A model generated the notes under the pieces. That model was not told the origin of the DNA and made no database searches. It worked only from the letters and a program-made list of their open reading frames with translations. The position numbers and the translations under genes are program-made. A DNA stretch of 64,000 nt, taken from assembly GCA_963824985.1 (NCBI GenBank), contig CAWGRQ010000001.1, positions 1 through 64,000 of the forward strand. Direction: 5' to 3'. How positions within the stretch are numbered: position 1 is the stretch's first letter; the number at the start of each line of letters is the position of its first letter. Of the stretch, positions 27,086-34,536 are shown in pieces. The stretch is from JAFNAG01 sp963824985 (GTDB lineage Bacteria > Acidobacteriota > UBA6911).

Positions 27086-28504
27086 ATGATTAAGCAACTA
27101 CTGACGTACCCCGATTCTTCGAACCAAAGCCCCGTTCCGGAAACTTCCGGAATTCAAACGGGAAACACATCAAGAGTCCGGAAATCTCTTTCGCATCGAA
27201 TGCGCAATGCAGCATGCAGACTGGCTTCCGTTTGGCGGCTGTGCCGCGGCCTGTTCCCACTGACGCTGTTCGGATCGCTCTTATCGGCGCTCGCGTCGCT
27301 GGTGTTCTGGTTTGCGGGCATCGGCCGGCAGGACTTTGTGCTTCTGGCCGCGAGCTTTATCGGAATGGCCGTTATCGCACTCATGATTCTGGTAATAACG
27401 GCGGCTTCGATTTTGATCGGGATTGCCTGGCGGCGCTCCGAAACCCGGCCCGGACTGCTGCTTGAGTGTGGTGCCTGTCAGGAGACCGGATTCAGGGCGC
27501 CCGTACCCCGATGGCTGCCGCTGATAGAGTGTGCGTGGTCATGGGAATCTCCGGCACATGTTGCCGTGCAATCACCGGCAGCCCCCGGAAATTACCACGA
27601 GATGGTGATGCCCGGACGGCGCGGGGCCTTCACCGCCATCCGGAGGCGCGTAGTGCTGAGGGACATGTTGGGACTCGCGTCGATCTCATGGACCGCCGCG
27701 GAGACGCGGGATTATCGCTTCATCCCTTCCGGCGGTAAACTGGACCGCATGACTCTGCTCGAGGGATTGGGGGGCGGTGACGATCTCTCGGATCCGCGAG
27801 GAACCCCGGAAGGAGACCGCATCGACATGCGGCAGTATGCCCCAGGCGACTCGCCGAGAATCATCCTCTGGAAAGTATATGCCCGCACGCGGAAGCTGCT
27901 CGTGCGCGTCCCCGAGCGGGCCATTACCGCGAAGTCAAGGACCTGCGCGTTTCTGGTGGCGGGTGAAGGAGACGAACCGGGAGCCGGATTCATGCGCGTG
28001 ATTCTTGAGCGGGGCTTTCTGGGAGAGGGCTGGCGATTCGGCGCCGACGGGAACCCCGGATTTACGGGCAATCTCGATGAGGCCATCGATTTATTGATCC
28101 GCTCTGGAAATGCCGACGCCAAGGCTTCCTCGGGGTTTCCGGAATACCTGGCACATGCCGAAAAAGATGGCTACGCTGCCTGCCTGCTCGTGCTGCCGCC
28201 GGTTCTGGGGCCGTGGGTGCCGGGGGTGGTGGCGGCGCTGGCCGGCACCCTTATGCGCATTCATGTTTATGCGGTCGTGGATCGGACGTTTCCGGAAAGT
28301 GGTCCGCCGAAGTTATGGCACCGGGTCCTCTACCGGCACGGTTACAATTCCGCGCGCACCGCGCAGGCACTGGCGCAGATGGCAAATTCCTTCACAGGCA
28401 GCCCATTCCCCTTTCTCCTGGTCGACCGGCAGGCGGGGAAAGTGATGGGAGACGTGCGCGCACTCGGAGCCGGCCGCACTCCGGCGCGCGGAGGCGCCCG
28501 ATGA
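27086..28504 (+). CDS. DUF58-family membrane protein, 472 aa
   Basis: The start is ATG 27086; a longer frame from 26924 overlaps the divergent gene and is unlikely. Two adjacent membrane helices (FPLTLFGSLLSALASLVFWF and FIGMAVIALMILVITAASIL) are followed by a cytoplasmic domain with the DUF58 signature: RIDMRQYAPGDSPRIILWKV, then YARTRKLLVRVPE. The family is almost always encoded with MoxR ATPases and transglutaminases, as here. A chaperone- or assembly-linked role is proposed for such clusters but not settled. Its stop overlaps the next start by four bases. Confidence 0.92.
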   Translation: MIKQLLTYPDSSNQSPVPETSGIQTGNTSRVRKSLSHRMRNAACRLASVWRLCRGLFPLTLFGSLLSALASLVFWFAGIGRQDFVLLAASFIGMAVIALMILVITAASILIGIAWRRSETRPGLLLECGACQETGFRAPVPRWLPLIECAWSWESPAHVAVQSPAAPGNYHEMVMPGRRGAFTAIRRRVVLRDMLGLASISWTAAETRDYRFIPSGGKLDRMTLLEGLGGGDDLSDPRGTPEGDRIDMRQYAPGDSPRIILWKVYARTRKLLVRVPERAITAKSRTCAFLVAGEGDEPGAGFMRVILERGFLGEGWRFGADGNPGFTGNLDEAIDLLIRSGNADAKASSGFPEYLAHAEKDGYAACLLVLPPVLGPWVPGVVAALAGTLMRIHVYAVVDRTFPESGPPKLWHRVLYRHGYNSARTAQALAQMANSFTGSPFPFLLVDRQAGKVMGDVRALGAGRTPARGGAR

Positions 28505-30729
28505 AGCGCTTCGCGTGGGCCGCCGCCATTACCGCCATCTGGGCATCAGCTGCCGGATTTTTTGCGGCCGAGTTGACCATCCCGGCGGGAATAGCAGCCG
28601 CGGTTTTGGGCTCCGCTTGCGGTCTCGTCGTCGGGCGTGCGGCCGCTGCTTCACACATCCGGTTGCCGGTCCTCTGGCTGGCGACGCTGGCGGGGCTGGC
28701 CACGGTAATGTTATCGGTCCGCCTGCTTACCGGCGCTGCCTTCTGGTCTGCATTCCTGGGACCTGAGGGGGCCCTATTGCTTGGCGAGCTCCTGACCTGG
28801 TTCGCCGGGCCGCTTCTCCTGGTCGGATTATTGAGGGCTTCCAGCCTCCGCTACCAGGTTTTCCTGGTGCTGGAGTTGATGATTGCCGGCGCGCTTTTCG
28901 CCGGATCATTCGCCGCTCATCGGGGTGGCTTTATCAATCGGCCGTACGCGCTGGTCGATCCGCTTTGGGCCCGCGGGTATGATCCTCTCCCGATATTCCT
29001 GATTATCGGGGCGGCAGTAGCGTTTGTCCTGATGATTCTGGCCGCGCATCGCGATTCACGCCGCCGCTCGTTTCTGGATATCGGTCTGGTTCTGGGCGCA
29101 GTAGCCGCCATTTTCCTGTTCTTCCCCCTGGGAAAATTAAGAGACATTCCGCCTGAGGACGGCGGAGGCGCGGCAGGACCCTCTGAGAGTCAGGGCGGGC
29201 CGGGTGCCGGCGGCGAGAGAGCGGGTGACAAGGGGCCAGGCGACAAGAAGGGAGGCGGCGAGAACCGGCCCAGCTCCGGCGAATCTCAAGCCGAGGGATC
29301 AATGTCGTCATTCTCCAACCAATCCCGGTTGCCGGCCAACCGGCCGGTCGCCGTGGTGCTGTTCCGCGATGATTATGATCCGCCCATAGGGTATTACTAC
29401 TTCCGCCAGGCGGCATTCAGCCAGTACAACGGGCAGCGGCTGGTGCAGGACACTTCGGGACTGGCAGATAAAGATCTGGCGGCCTCCTTCCCTTCGGGGA
29501 TCATCTCCATTCCAATCTCGGCAGGCACCGCGGAAGCTCCGGCAAAATCCAATTTCAGAACGCTGGACACAACCGTCGCGTTGTTGATGGACCATCCCCG
29601 GCCCTTCATGCTGATCAATCCTGAAGTTATCACGCCCAAGGCAAATCCGGACCCGACGCGTTTTGTGCGCGCCTATGATGTCCGCTCGTTGGTGTTGACT
29701 CAGGGCCTGCCGGAGCTTTCGAGCTGCATCGTGGGATCGAAATCGTGGGGCCGGGCGCTACGGCAGCATTACCTGGAGAGTTCTGCAGACCCACGCTACG
29801 CTTCTCTGGCCTCGGGCCTGGCGGAGGCGCTGAAGCCCGAGTTTCGCAGCCTGCCATTCGCAAGGGCTTTGGCGGTGAAATACTGGTTGGATAAAAACGG
29901 CATTTACAGCCTTGAAAGCAACCATGAAGCGAGCAGCGATCCCGTGAGCCACTTTCTTTTCGGGGATCGTACCGGGCACTGCGTCTACTTTGCACATGCC
30001 GCCTGCCTCCTGATCCGGGCCAGTGGCGTCCCTGCGCGCGTGGGCGCTGGCTATGCGGTGGAAGCACGCAATCGGGGAGGGGGCTCCTCTCTTCTGGTCA
30101 GGGAGAGGGATGCTCATGCCTGGCCGGAGATTTACCTGGATGGACTGGGATGGATCCCACTCGACATTACCCCTGAAAAGTCACTGGCTCCGCCGGCGGA
30201 CGCGCCCGACCAGGGGCTCCAGCAGATGTTGGGGGAAATGGCTCGCCAGGGGGCCGGCAATCCGAAAGACGAACAGCAACCAGCGGCCCGGGGCGACCTC
30301 CAGGAGTTGTTGAAGAACGCCCTTAAGAGCGCCGGGAGGGTGTTGGCCTTCCTGTTCGCGGCATTCCTGGTAATTCTTTATTCCGCCAAGCTCTATCGCA
30401 GAATTGTGCCTTACTACTGCCGCAGGCGAAGCCTGCCGCGTCTGGCTTATCGCGGAGGCCTGGACTGTCTCGCGGATGCAGGCAGATGGAGACCATACGG
30501 GCAAACCCGGGAAGAGTTCGCGGCTGCCATGGCCGGAGTCTCCCCCTCCTTTCCGGCGCTGACGGCGAGACATCTCGCAGATGCTCTTGGAGTTGCGAAT
30601 GCCGGGACGGACCCGGCGGAATGTCTCCGGCTCTATATTGAAACCACCCGCGAGGTTACCCGGACCACCCCGTGGTGGCGGCGCCTGGTGGGAATATTCA
30701 ATCCGTTCTCCTGGTTGCTGGTGAAATGA
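28501..30729 (+). CDS. Transglutaminase-like membrane protein, 742 aa
   Basis: Six or so N-terminal membrane helices (residues 5-215) precede a low-complexity Gly/Glu/Lys linker and a large periplasmic domain. The transglutaminase-like catalytic triad is complete: Cys494 in RTGHCVYFAHAACLL, His539 in RDAHAWPEIYL and Asp555 in WIPLDITPE. A final membrane helix (VLAFLFAAFLVILYSAKLY) and a cytoplasmic tail follow. This matches the TgpA/DUF3488-like architecture that pairs with DUF58 and MoxR proteins. The reaction could be peptide cleavage or crosslinking in the envelope; which is unknown. Confidence 0.95.
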   Translation: MKRFAWAAAITAIWASAAGFFAAELTIPAGIAAAVLGSACGLVVGRAAAASHIRLPVLWLATLAGLATVMLSVRLLTGAAFWSAFLGPEGALLLGELLTWFAGPLLLVGLLRASSLRYQVFLVLELMIAGALFAGSFAAHRGGFINRPYALVDPLWARGYDPLPIFLIIGAAVAFVLMILAAHRDSRRRSFLDIGLVLGAVAAIFLFFPLGKLRDIPPEDGGGAAGPSESQGGPGAGGERAGDKGPGDKKGGGENRPSSGESQAEGSMSSFSNQSRLPANRPVAVVLFRDDYDPPIGYYYFRQAAFSQYNGQRLVQDTSGLADKDLAASFPSGIISIPISAGTAEAPAKSNFRTLDTTVALLMDHPRPFMLINPEVITPKANPDPTRFVRAYDVRSLVLTQGLPELSSCIVGSKSWGRALRQHYLESSADPRYASLASGLAEALKPEFRSLPFARALAVKYWLDKNGIYSLESNHEASSDPVSHFLFGDRTGHCVYFAHAACLLIRASGVPARVGAGYAVEARNRGGGSSLLVRERDAHAWPEIYLDGLGWIPLDITPEKSLAPPADAPDQGLQQMLGEMARQGAGNPKDEQQPAARGDLQELLKNALKSAGRVLAFLFAAFLVILYSAKLYRRIVPYYCRRRSLPRLAYRGGLDCLADAGRWRPYGQTREEFAAAMAGVSPSFPALTARHLADALGVANAGTDPAECLRLYIETTREVTRTTPWWRRLVGIFNPFSWLLVK

Positions 30730-30788
30730 ACTGAAGCATCGGGACGCAGCTGTTTTCCGACGGTGATGCGGTTGACGAGGAAATTGCC

Positions 30789-31814
30789 ATGATCGAAACG
30801 AACAGATTTGCCCAACTGGAAAAACCATATGGAGTTATGAAACGACTGGAGAGCCGGCTTAAGCGTGCGGTAAAAGGGAGGGATGATGTGATTGACCTCC
30901 TGCTCATCGCGCTGCTCGCCGATGGACACGTCCTTCTGGAAGACTATCCGGGCTCCGGCAAGACCACGCTTGCAAGAGCTCTGGGCGATTCGATCCTGGA
31001 TGATCTTTCGCAGGATGAAATCCCCGGTTTCCGGAGGATTCAGTTCACGCCGGATCTCCTCCCTTCCGACATCACCGGGGTAAGTGTCTTCGAGGCGGAA
31101 ACCGGAAGCTTCCACTTCCGCCGCGGCCCTATCTTTGCCTATCTGGTGCTGGGAGACGAGATCAACCGCACTTCGCCCAAGGTCCAGTCGGCCATGCTGG
31201 AAGCCATGGCGGAAAAGCAGGTGACCGTCGATAATGTCTCGTATCCGTTGAACGAGTTCTTCTTCGTGGTCGCCACTCAGAATCCTCGGGACGTGGCCGG
31301 CACCTACCCTCTCCCGGTTGCCCAGCTGGATCGGTTCCTTTTCAAGATCAGGATGGACTACATCGATCGCCAGTCCGAGATCGAAGTGCTGAACACGCGC
31401 CGCATGCGCGTGGAAGCGCCGCCGGACACGGAATTTCCGAAGGTATTCCGTGCCGAAGTCGTGGAAGCGAGGAGAGTGATCGAGCAGGCGGTTCACGTGA
31501 GCCCCGCCATCCACGAGTGCCTGGTGGATATTGCGCGCGCCATCCGTTCAAGCCCGAAAGTGGTGCAGGGCGTGTCCACGCGCAGCCTCGTGCTCATCGT
31601 TCCGGCCCTGAAGGCCGCGGCCGTCATGCGAGGCCGCGATTATGTCTCGAGTGAAGATATTGCCTGGCTTGCGCCTCATGTATTTGCCCACCGGCTGGGC
31701 ACCGGACCCGGAGTCGAAGACGCCGCCCAAGTCGTGCAGGAGAGCCTGAAGAGTCCTCTTGAGGCGCTCAGCCGCGCGACGTTGAAACCAAAGAGCGGGG
31801 AGTCGACCCGATGA
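30789..31814 (+). CDS. MoxR-family AAA+ ATPase, 341 aa
   Basis: MoxR ATPases act as chaperones that help mature partner proteins, often VWA or DUF58 proteins. Walker A is DYPGSGKTTLARA (residues 52-64), Walker B LVLGDEINR (119-127, Asp123-Glu124), sensor 1 VVATQNP near 162 and the Arg-finger region LPVAQLDRFLFKIRM near 175. The C-terminal lid (STRSLVLIVPALKAAAVMRG) is present. It lies 59 bases after the transglutaminase gene, and its stop overlaps the next start by four bases, so the four genes form one operon. Confidence 0.97.
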   Translation: MIETNRFAQLEKPYGVMKRLESRLKRAVKGRDDVIDLLLIALLADGHVLLEDYPGSGKTTLARALGDSILDDLSQDEIPGFRRIQFTPDLLPSDITGVSVFEAETGSFHFRRGPIFAYLVLGDEINRTSPKVQSAMLEAMAEKQVTVDNVSYPLNEFFFVVATQNPRDVAGTYPLPVAQLDRFLFKIRMDYIDRQSEIEVLNTRRMRVEAPPDTEFPKVFRAEVVEARRVIEQAVHVSPAIHECLVDIARAIRSSPKVVQGVSTRSLVLIVPALKAAAVMRGRDYVSSEDIAWLAPHVFAHRLGTGPGVEDAAQVVQESLKSPLEALSRATLKPKSGESTR

Positions 31815-33763
31815 AACGACCGATCCTTGCACCGCTGCCGCTCCTGGCCTTGATCTGTGCCGGGCTCTTGCCGGCTCAGGACAAATACCCCGTCACCAGG
31901 GTGGAAAGCGCGGCCTATGATCTGCTCCAGAATGAAGTCCGGCCCGTCAAGGCGCGTGAGGAAGCGGAGGCGATTCTTCGGCTGGCCCCGGATTCGTTCA
32001 TCGCCTATTACATTATTGGAGCCGTGTATGCCCGCGTGGAGGGGAGTTTGCCCAGGGCCTATTACTATCTTAAAAAGGCGCAGGGGCTGATTGAAAAGCG
32101 CTGGGGGGAGGACGTACCGGAGAATGGCCCGTGGTTGTGGCAAAACCGCATCATCCGGGAATTGATCACCGTTACGGCGGAGATGGATCGGTACGAAGAA
32201 CAACTGTCCCTCCTGGGATCCCACGACCGGATGTTCACGCCCCCGCTCACGGCGTCGTGGGGTTGGCCCCTGATGAAGCTGGGGCGAATGGATGAAGCCC
32301 GGGCCAAGATCGATGAGTCGCTCAAGTCGGAAGAGCCGGATGTAATCATGATGGCAACCAACACACTCGGCGCTGTCGAGAGTGAAATGGACCATCCGGA
32401 ACAAGCCTATGAGATTCTGACCCGGCTGGTTGAAATGGTCCGGCAAAAGAACTGGTCCATGGATACGGTATTCCTGGGAAATGCCGGGGAAGCCGCCCTG
32501 AGCCTGATGAGATTCGAAGATGCCGAACGGCTCCTGATCGACGCCACGCAGCACTTCAACTATGGCACGTACGCCAATCCCTGGCGTCTTTTGGCGATGC
32601 TCTTCGTGCGTGAAGGGCGCATTCCCGAAGCCGTCACGGCAGTGCGCGCGCTGAACGCCTGGAGCTATCGCAACCAGCCCTCCCAAATGCAGCAATCCTG
32701 GGCCATGCGTCACTTCGTGACGGCCGGGGTTCTCCTGGAATGCGGATATACGGCGGAGGCCCTCGACATTCTGCGCCGCGCGCGGAATCGTCCCGACCGG
32801 CGCGGCGGCACCAGCGGGCAATCGGATCAATCCGAGGCGGGCTTCCTGATGCTGTACCGGCAAGCCATCAAGGAGCACCGGGAGCAGCTTGCGGAGGAGG
32901 GTTCGTGTCGTCCGCTGCGCGAGCGCCCGCGGATCTGGATGCAGTCCATCGTCGAAGGCCTCGAGGGGTGGGTCGCCGGACGGCAGGCCGCGGCGCTGAT
33001 CATGCAACACAAGCGTCTGGGCTGGGCCGTTCGGATCACGGCCCCCGATTTCATCGATATCCTGGAATGGACACGCATCCGCTGGAACGAGGTCCTGGGA
33101 CCGGGGGTGGTGGGGAATGAGGCCGGACGCCTCCTGTCGAGGAGCGATTCCATCGGCCGGCGGGAAGAACCGTACCTGCTCCTGTCTTCCGGGTACGGCG
33201 AGCTGCTTCAGGGGAATCTCGAAGCCGCACGCGCGCTTCTGACACGCGCGGCTGCCCGACTTCCGGCGGCTGAGATACTTCTGAAGGCTCAGGCGGAAGC
33301 GCTACTGGGCGACGCCTGGGAACGAAGCGGGAATCTCGCGGAGGGCCTCATGCATTACCAGCAGGCCATGCAGAAGGCGCCGGGGGTAATTCGATCTTTC
33401 GGCCTGTCGCTGCCGTGCCGGATCACGGCGGGCGGAGATTACGCTTCCCGGAAGGCTGCGGGCTATCTGGCCGCTTCGCCGCGATTCCATGATACCGGCC
33501 GGGGCTTCCAGGTCAGTGTCGTCACATCGGGAAACTCCCTGTCGGGAAACTTGCTCGCTCCCGACGGATCCGTGCTCTGCAGGGTCCAGGTTCCCCTCGG
33601 GCAGGATCCGCAAGCGGCAGTTCAGAATTTCTGCCGGGAGTTCCATCGCAAGGCGTTGGCGCCCAAGGCCGACCTCTCGCAGATGGATATCACTTCAATT
33701 GAGGGGTCCAATCTGACCGGCGAGGCCATCCGGGATCAGATCCGCACGCTTTTCCGAAAATAG
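31811..33763 (+). CDS. Secreted TPR-like protein of the DUF58/MoxR operon, 650 aa
   Basis: The signal peptide is MKRPILAPLPLLALICAGLLPAQ-like, cleaved after residue 22. The rest is mostly helical pairs of TPR type (EEAEAILRLAPDSFIAYYII, RFEDAERLLIDATQHF, YTAEALDILRRAR, ERSGNLAEGLMHYQQAMQKA), ending in a small beta-rich domain (FQVSVVTSGNSLSGNLLAPD). Probably periplasmic, acting as a scaffold for the upstream membrane proteins. Function inferred from operon position only. It is the last gene; the next one is on the opposite strand. Confidence 0.85.
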   Translation: MKRPILAPLPLLALICAGLLPAQDKYPVTRVESAAYDLLQNEVRPVKAREEAEAILRLAPDSFIAYYIIGAVYARVEGSLPRAYYYLKKAQGLIEKRWGEDVPENGPWLWQNRIIRELITVTAEMDRYEEQLSLLGSHDRMFTPPLTASWGWPLMKLGRMDEARAKIDESLKSEEPDVIMMATNTLGAVESEMDHPEQAYEILTRLVEMVRQKNWSMDTVFLGNAGEAALSLMRFEDAERLLIDATQHFNYGTYANPWRLLAMLFVREGRIPEAVTAVRALNAWSYRNQPSQMQQSWAMRHFVTAGVLLECGYTAEALDILRRARNRPDRRGGTSGQSDQSEAGFLMLYRQAIKEHREQLAEEGSCRPLRERPRIWMQSIVEGLEGWVAGRQAAALIMQHKRLGWAVRITAPDFIDILEWTRIRWNEVLGPGVVGNEAGRLLSRSDSIGRREEPYLLLSSGYGELLQGNLEAARALLTRAAARLPAAEILLKAQAEALLGDAWERSGNLAEGLMHYQQAMQKAPGVIRSFGLSLPCRITAGGDYASRKAAGYLAASPRFHDTGRGFQVSVVTSGNSLSGNLLAPDGSVLCRVQVPLGQDPQAAVQNFCREFHRKALAPKADLSQMDITSIEGSNLTGEAIRDQIRTLFRK

Positions 33764-33782
33764 GGCGAAAGGCGGTTAAGGG

Positions 33783-34058
33783 TCATTCCAAAGCGTAGAC
33801 CATTTCCAGCACGCCCCCCGGCAACGGCACAGGCCTCGTGGAACGATACGAGGCGGCTCGCCGAAGACATGTTTCAACTTCGCTTCTGAGCGCACCTGAA
33901 TAGGCCTTGGAATCGATCGGCACGTGCGTGCCCCAGACGAGCACATCCAGAAGCGCGTCGTCAGGATGAGGTGCAGTCCCCGCGTTTACGACGGCGGCCG
34001 ACAGCGCGAACAACCCAGCAACGAGGACAACACCGAGCACGGGTGATTCGTGATCCAA
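33783..34058 (-). CDS. Hypothetical protein, about 91 aa, start uncertain
   Basis: A short hydrophobic N-terminus (VLGVVLVAGLFALSAAVV) is followed by a compact domain with DDALLDVLVWGTHVPIDSKA and YRSTRPVPLPGGVLEMVYAL. Composition is natural. The first codons (TTG 34058) fall inside the intI-associated direct repeat (34043-34412), so the gene begins exactly where the repeat ends; it could be a former integron cassette gene or a gene truncated by the repeat. A start at GTG 34040 is equally possible. No family recognised. Confidence 0.45.
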   Translation of the reverse strand: MDHESPVLGVVLVAGLFALSAAVVNAGTAPHPDDALLDVLVWGTHVPIDSKAYSGALRSEVETCLRRAASYRSTRPVPLPGGVLEMVYALE

Positions 34059-34159
34059 TTGGCGGCTTATCCAGATAAGCCGCGAGCCGCGCCCCGATAG
34101 CAGGATGACAGGCGCGGATGCCTGACGAAATCCATCCTGCCTATTATGCTCCGCGCCGG

Positions 34160-34311
34160 CAACTGTTTAGCCGATGCTTAACAGCAGAACGCAAAGACGC
34201 AAGGACGCAAAGGGAACCCTTTGGGTTCGTGGGCGTGGTCAGCGGCGATCTTTGCGCCTTTGCGTCTTTGCGTTTTGCTTCTACATCCATTTGATTTGGC
34301 TAAACAATTAC
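34160..34311. mobile_element. MITE family 1, copy 1 (152 bp)
   Basis: Flanked by an exact 9-bp duplication CCGCGCCGG (34151-34159 and 34312-34320). Ends are CAACTGTTTAGCC and, reverse-complemented, GTAATTGTTTAGCC. Inside, GCAAAGACGC-type repeats on the left pair with GCGTCTTTGCGTT on the right, so the whole element can fold into one long hairpin. No coding capacity; it must be moved by a transposase encoded elsewhere. Confidence 0.88.
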
Positions 34312-34344
34312 CCGCGCCGGGATGCATCCCCATAAGCCAAAATC

Positions 34345-34410
34345 TCACACGCCACTGTCCGGCGGGCTCCGAACCCCTCGTCCGCCACGATTCAAAACGT
34401 GTGTGTACAT
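34345..34410 (-). pseudogene. intI: Integron integrase (IntI) C-terminal fragment 1
   Basis: Minus-strand codons read MYTHVLNRGGRGVRSPPDSG then V and stop. The YTHVLNRGG-GVRSP ending is diagnostic of integron integrases; Tyr would be the catalytic nucleophile. Upstream of 34410 the similarity stops abruptly, so only the last 21 codons remain. Confidence 0.88.
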
Positions 34411-34536
34411 GATCTTCAAGGTTCCTGATGATTATTCAATGACACAGGGGGCCCGAATTTTGTATGCTGTCGTCATACCCCGATGCCTCATCGGGCCTTC
34501 GGAACGAAAAGAGATTCAAAACAGGGGGAGTGTCCT

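Larger units (their letters stand above)
34043..34412 (-). repeat. Direct repeat 1 containing an integron-integrase 3' end (with MITE inside)
   Basis: Without the MITE and its target duplication (34160-34320), this segment matches 39253-39460 in the same orientation: a perfect palindrome GCGGCTTATC...GATAAGCCGC near 34060-34082, a GC-rich block, then the last codons of intI. The second copy lacks the MITE and thus shows the empty site. Confidence 0.85.
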
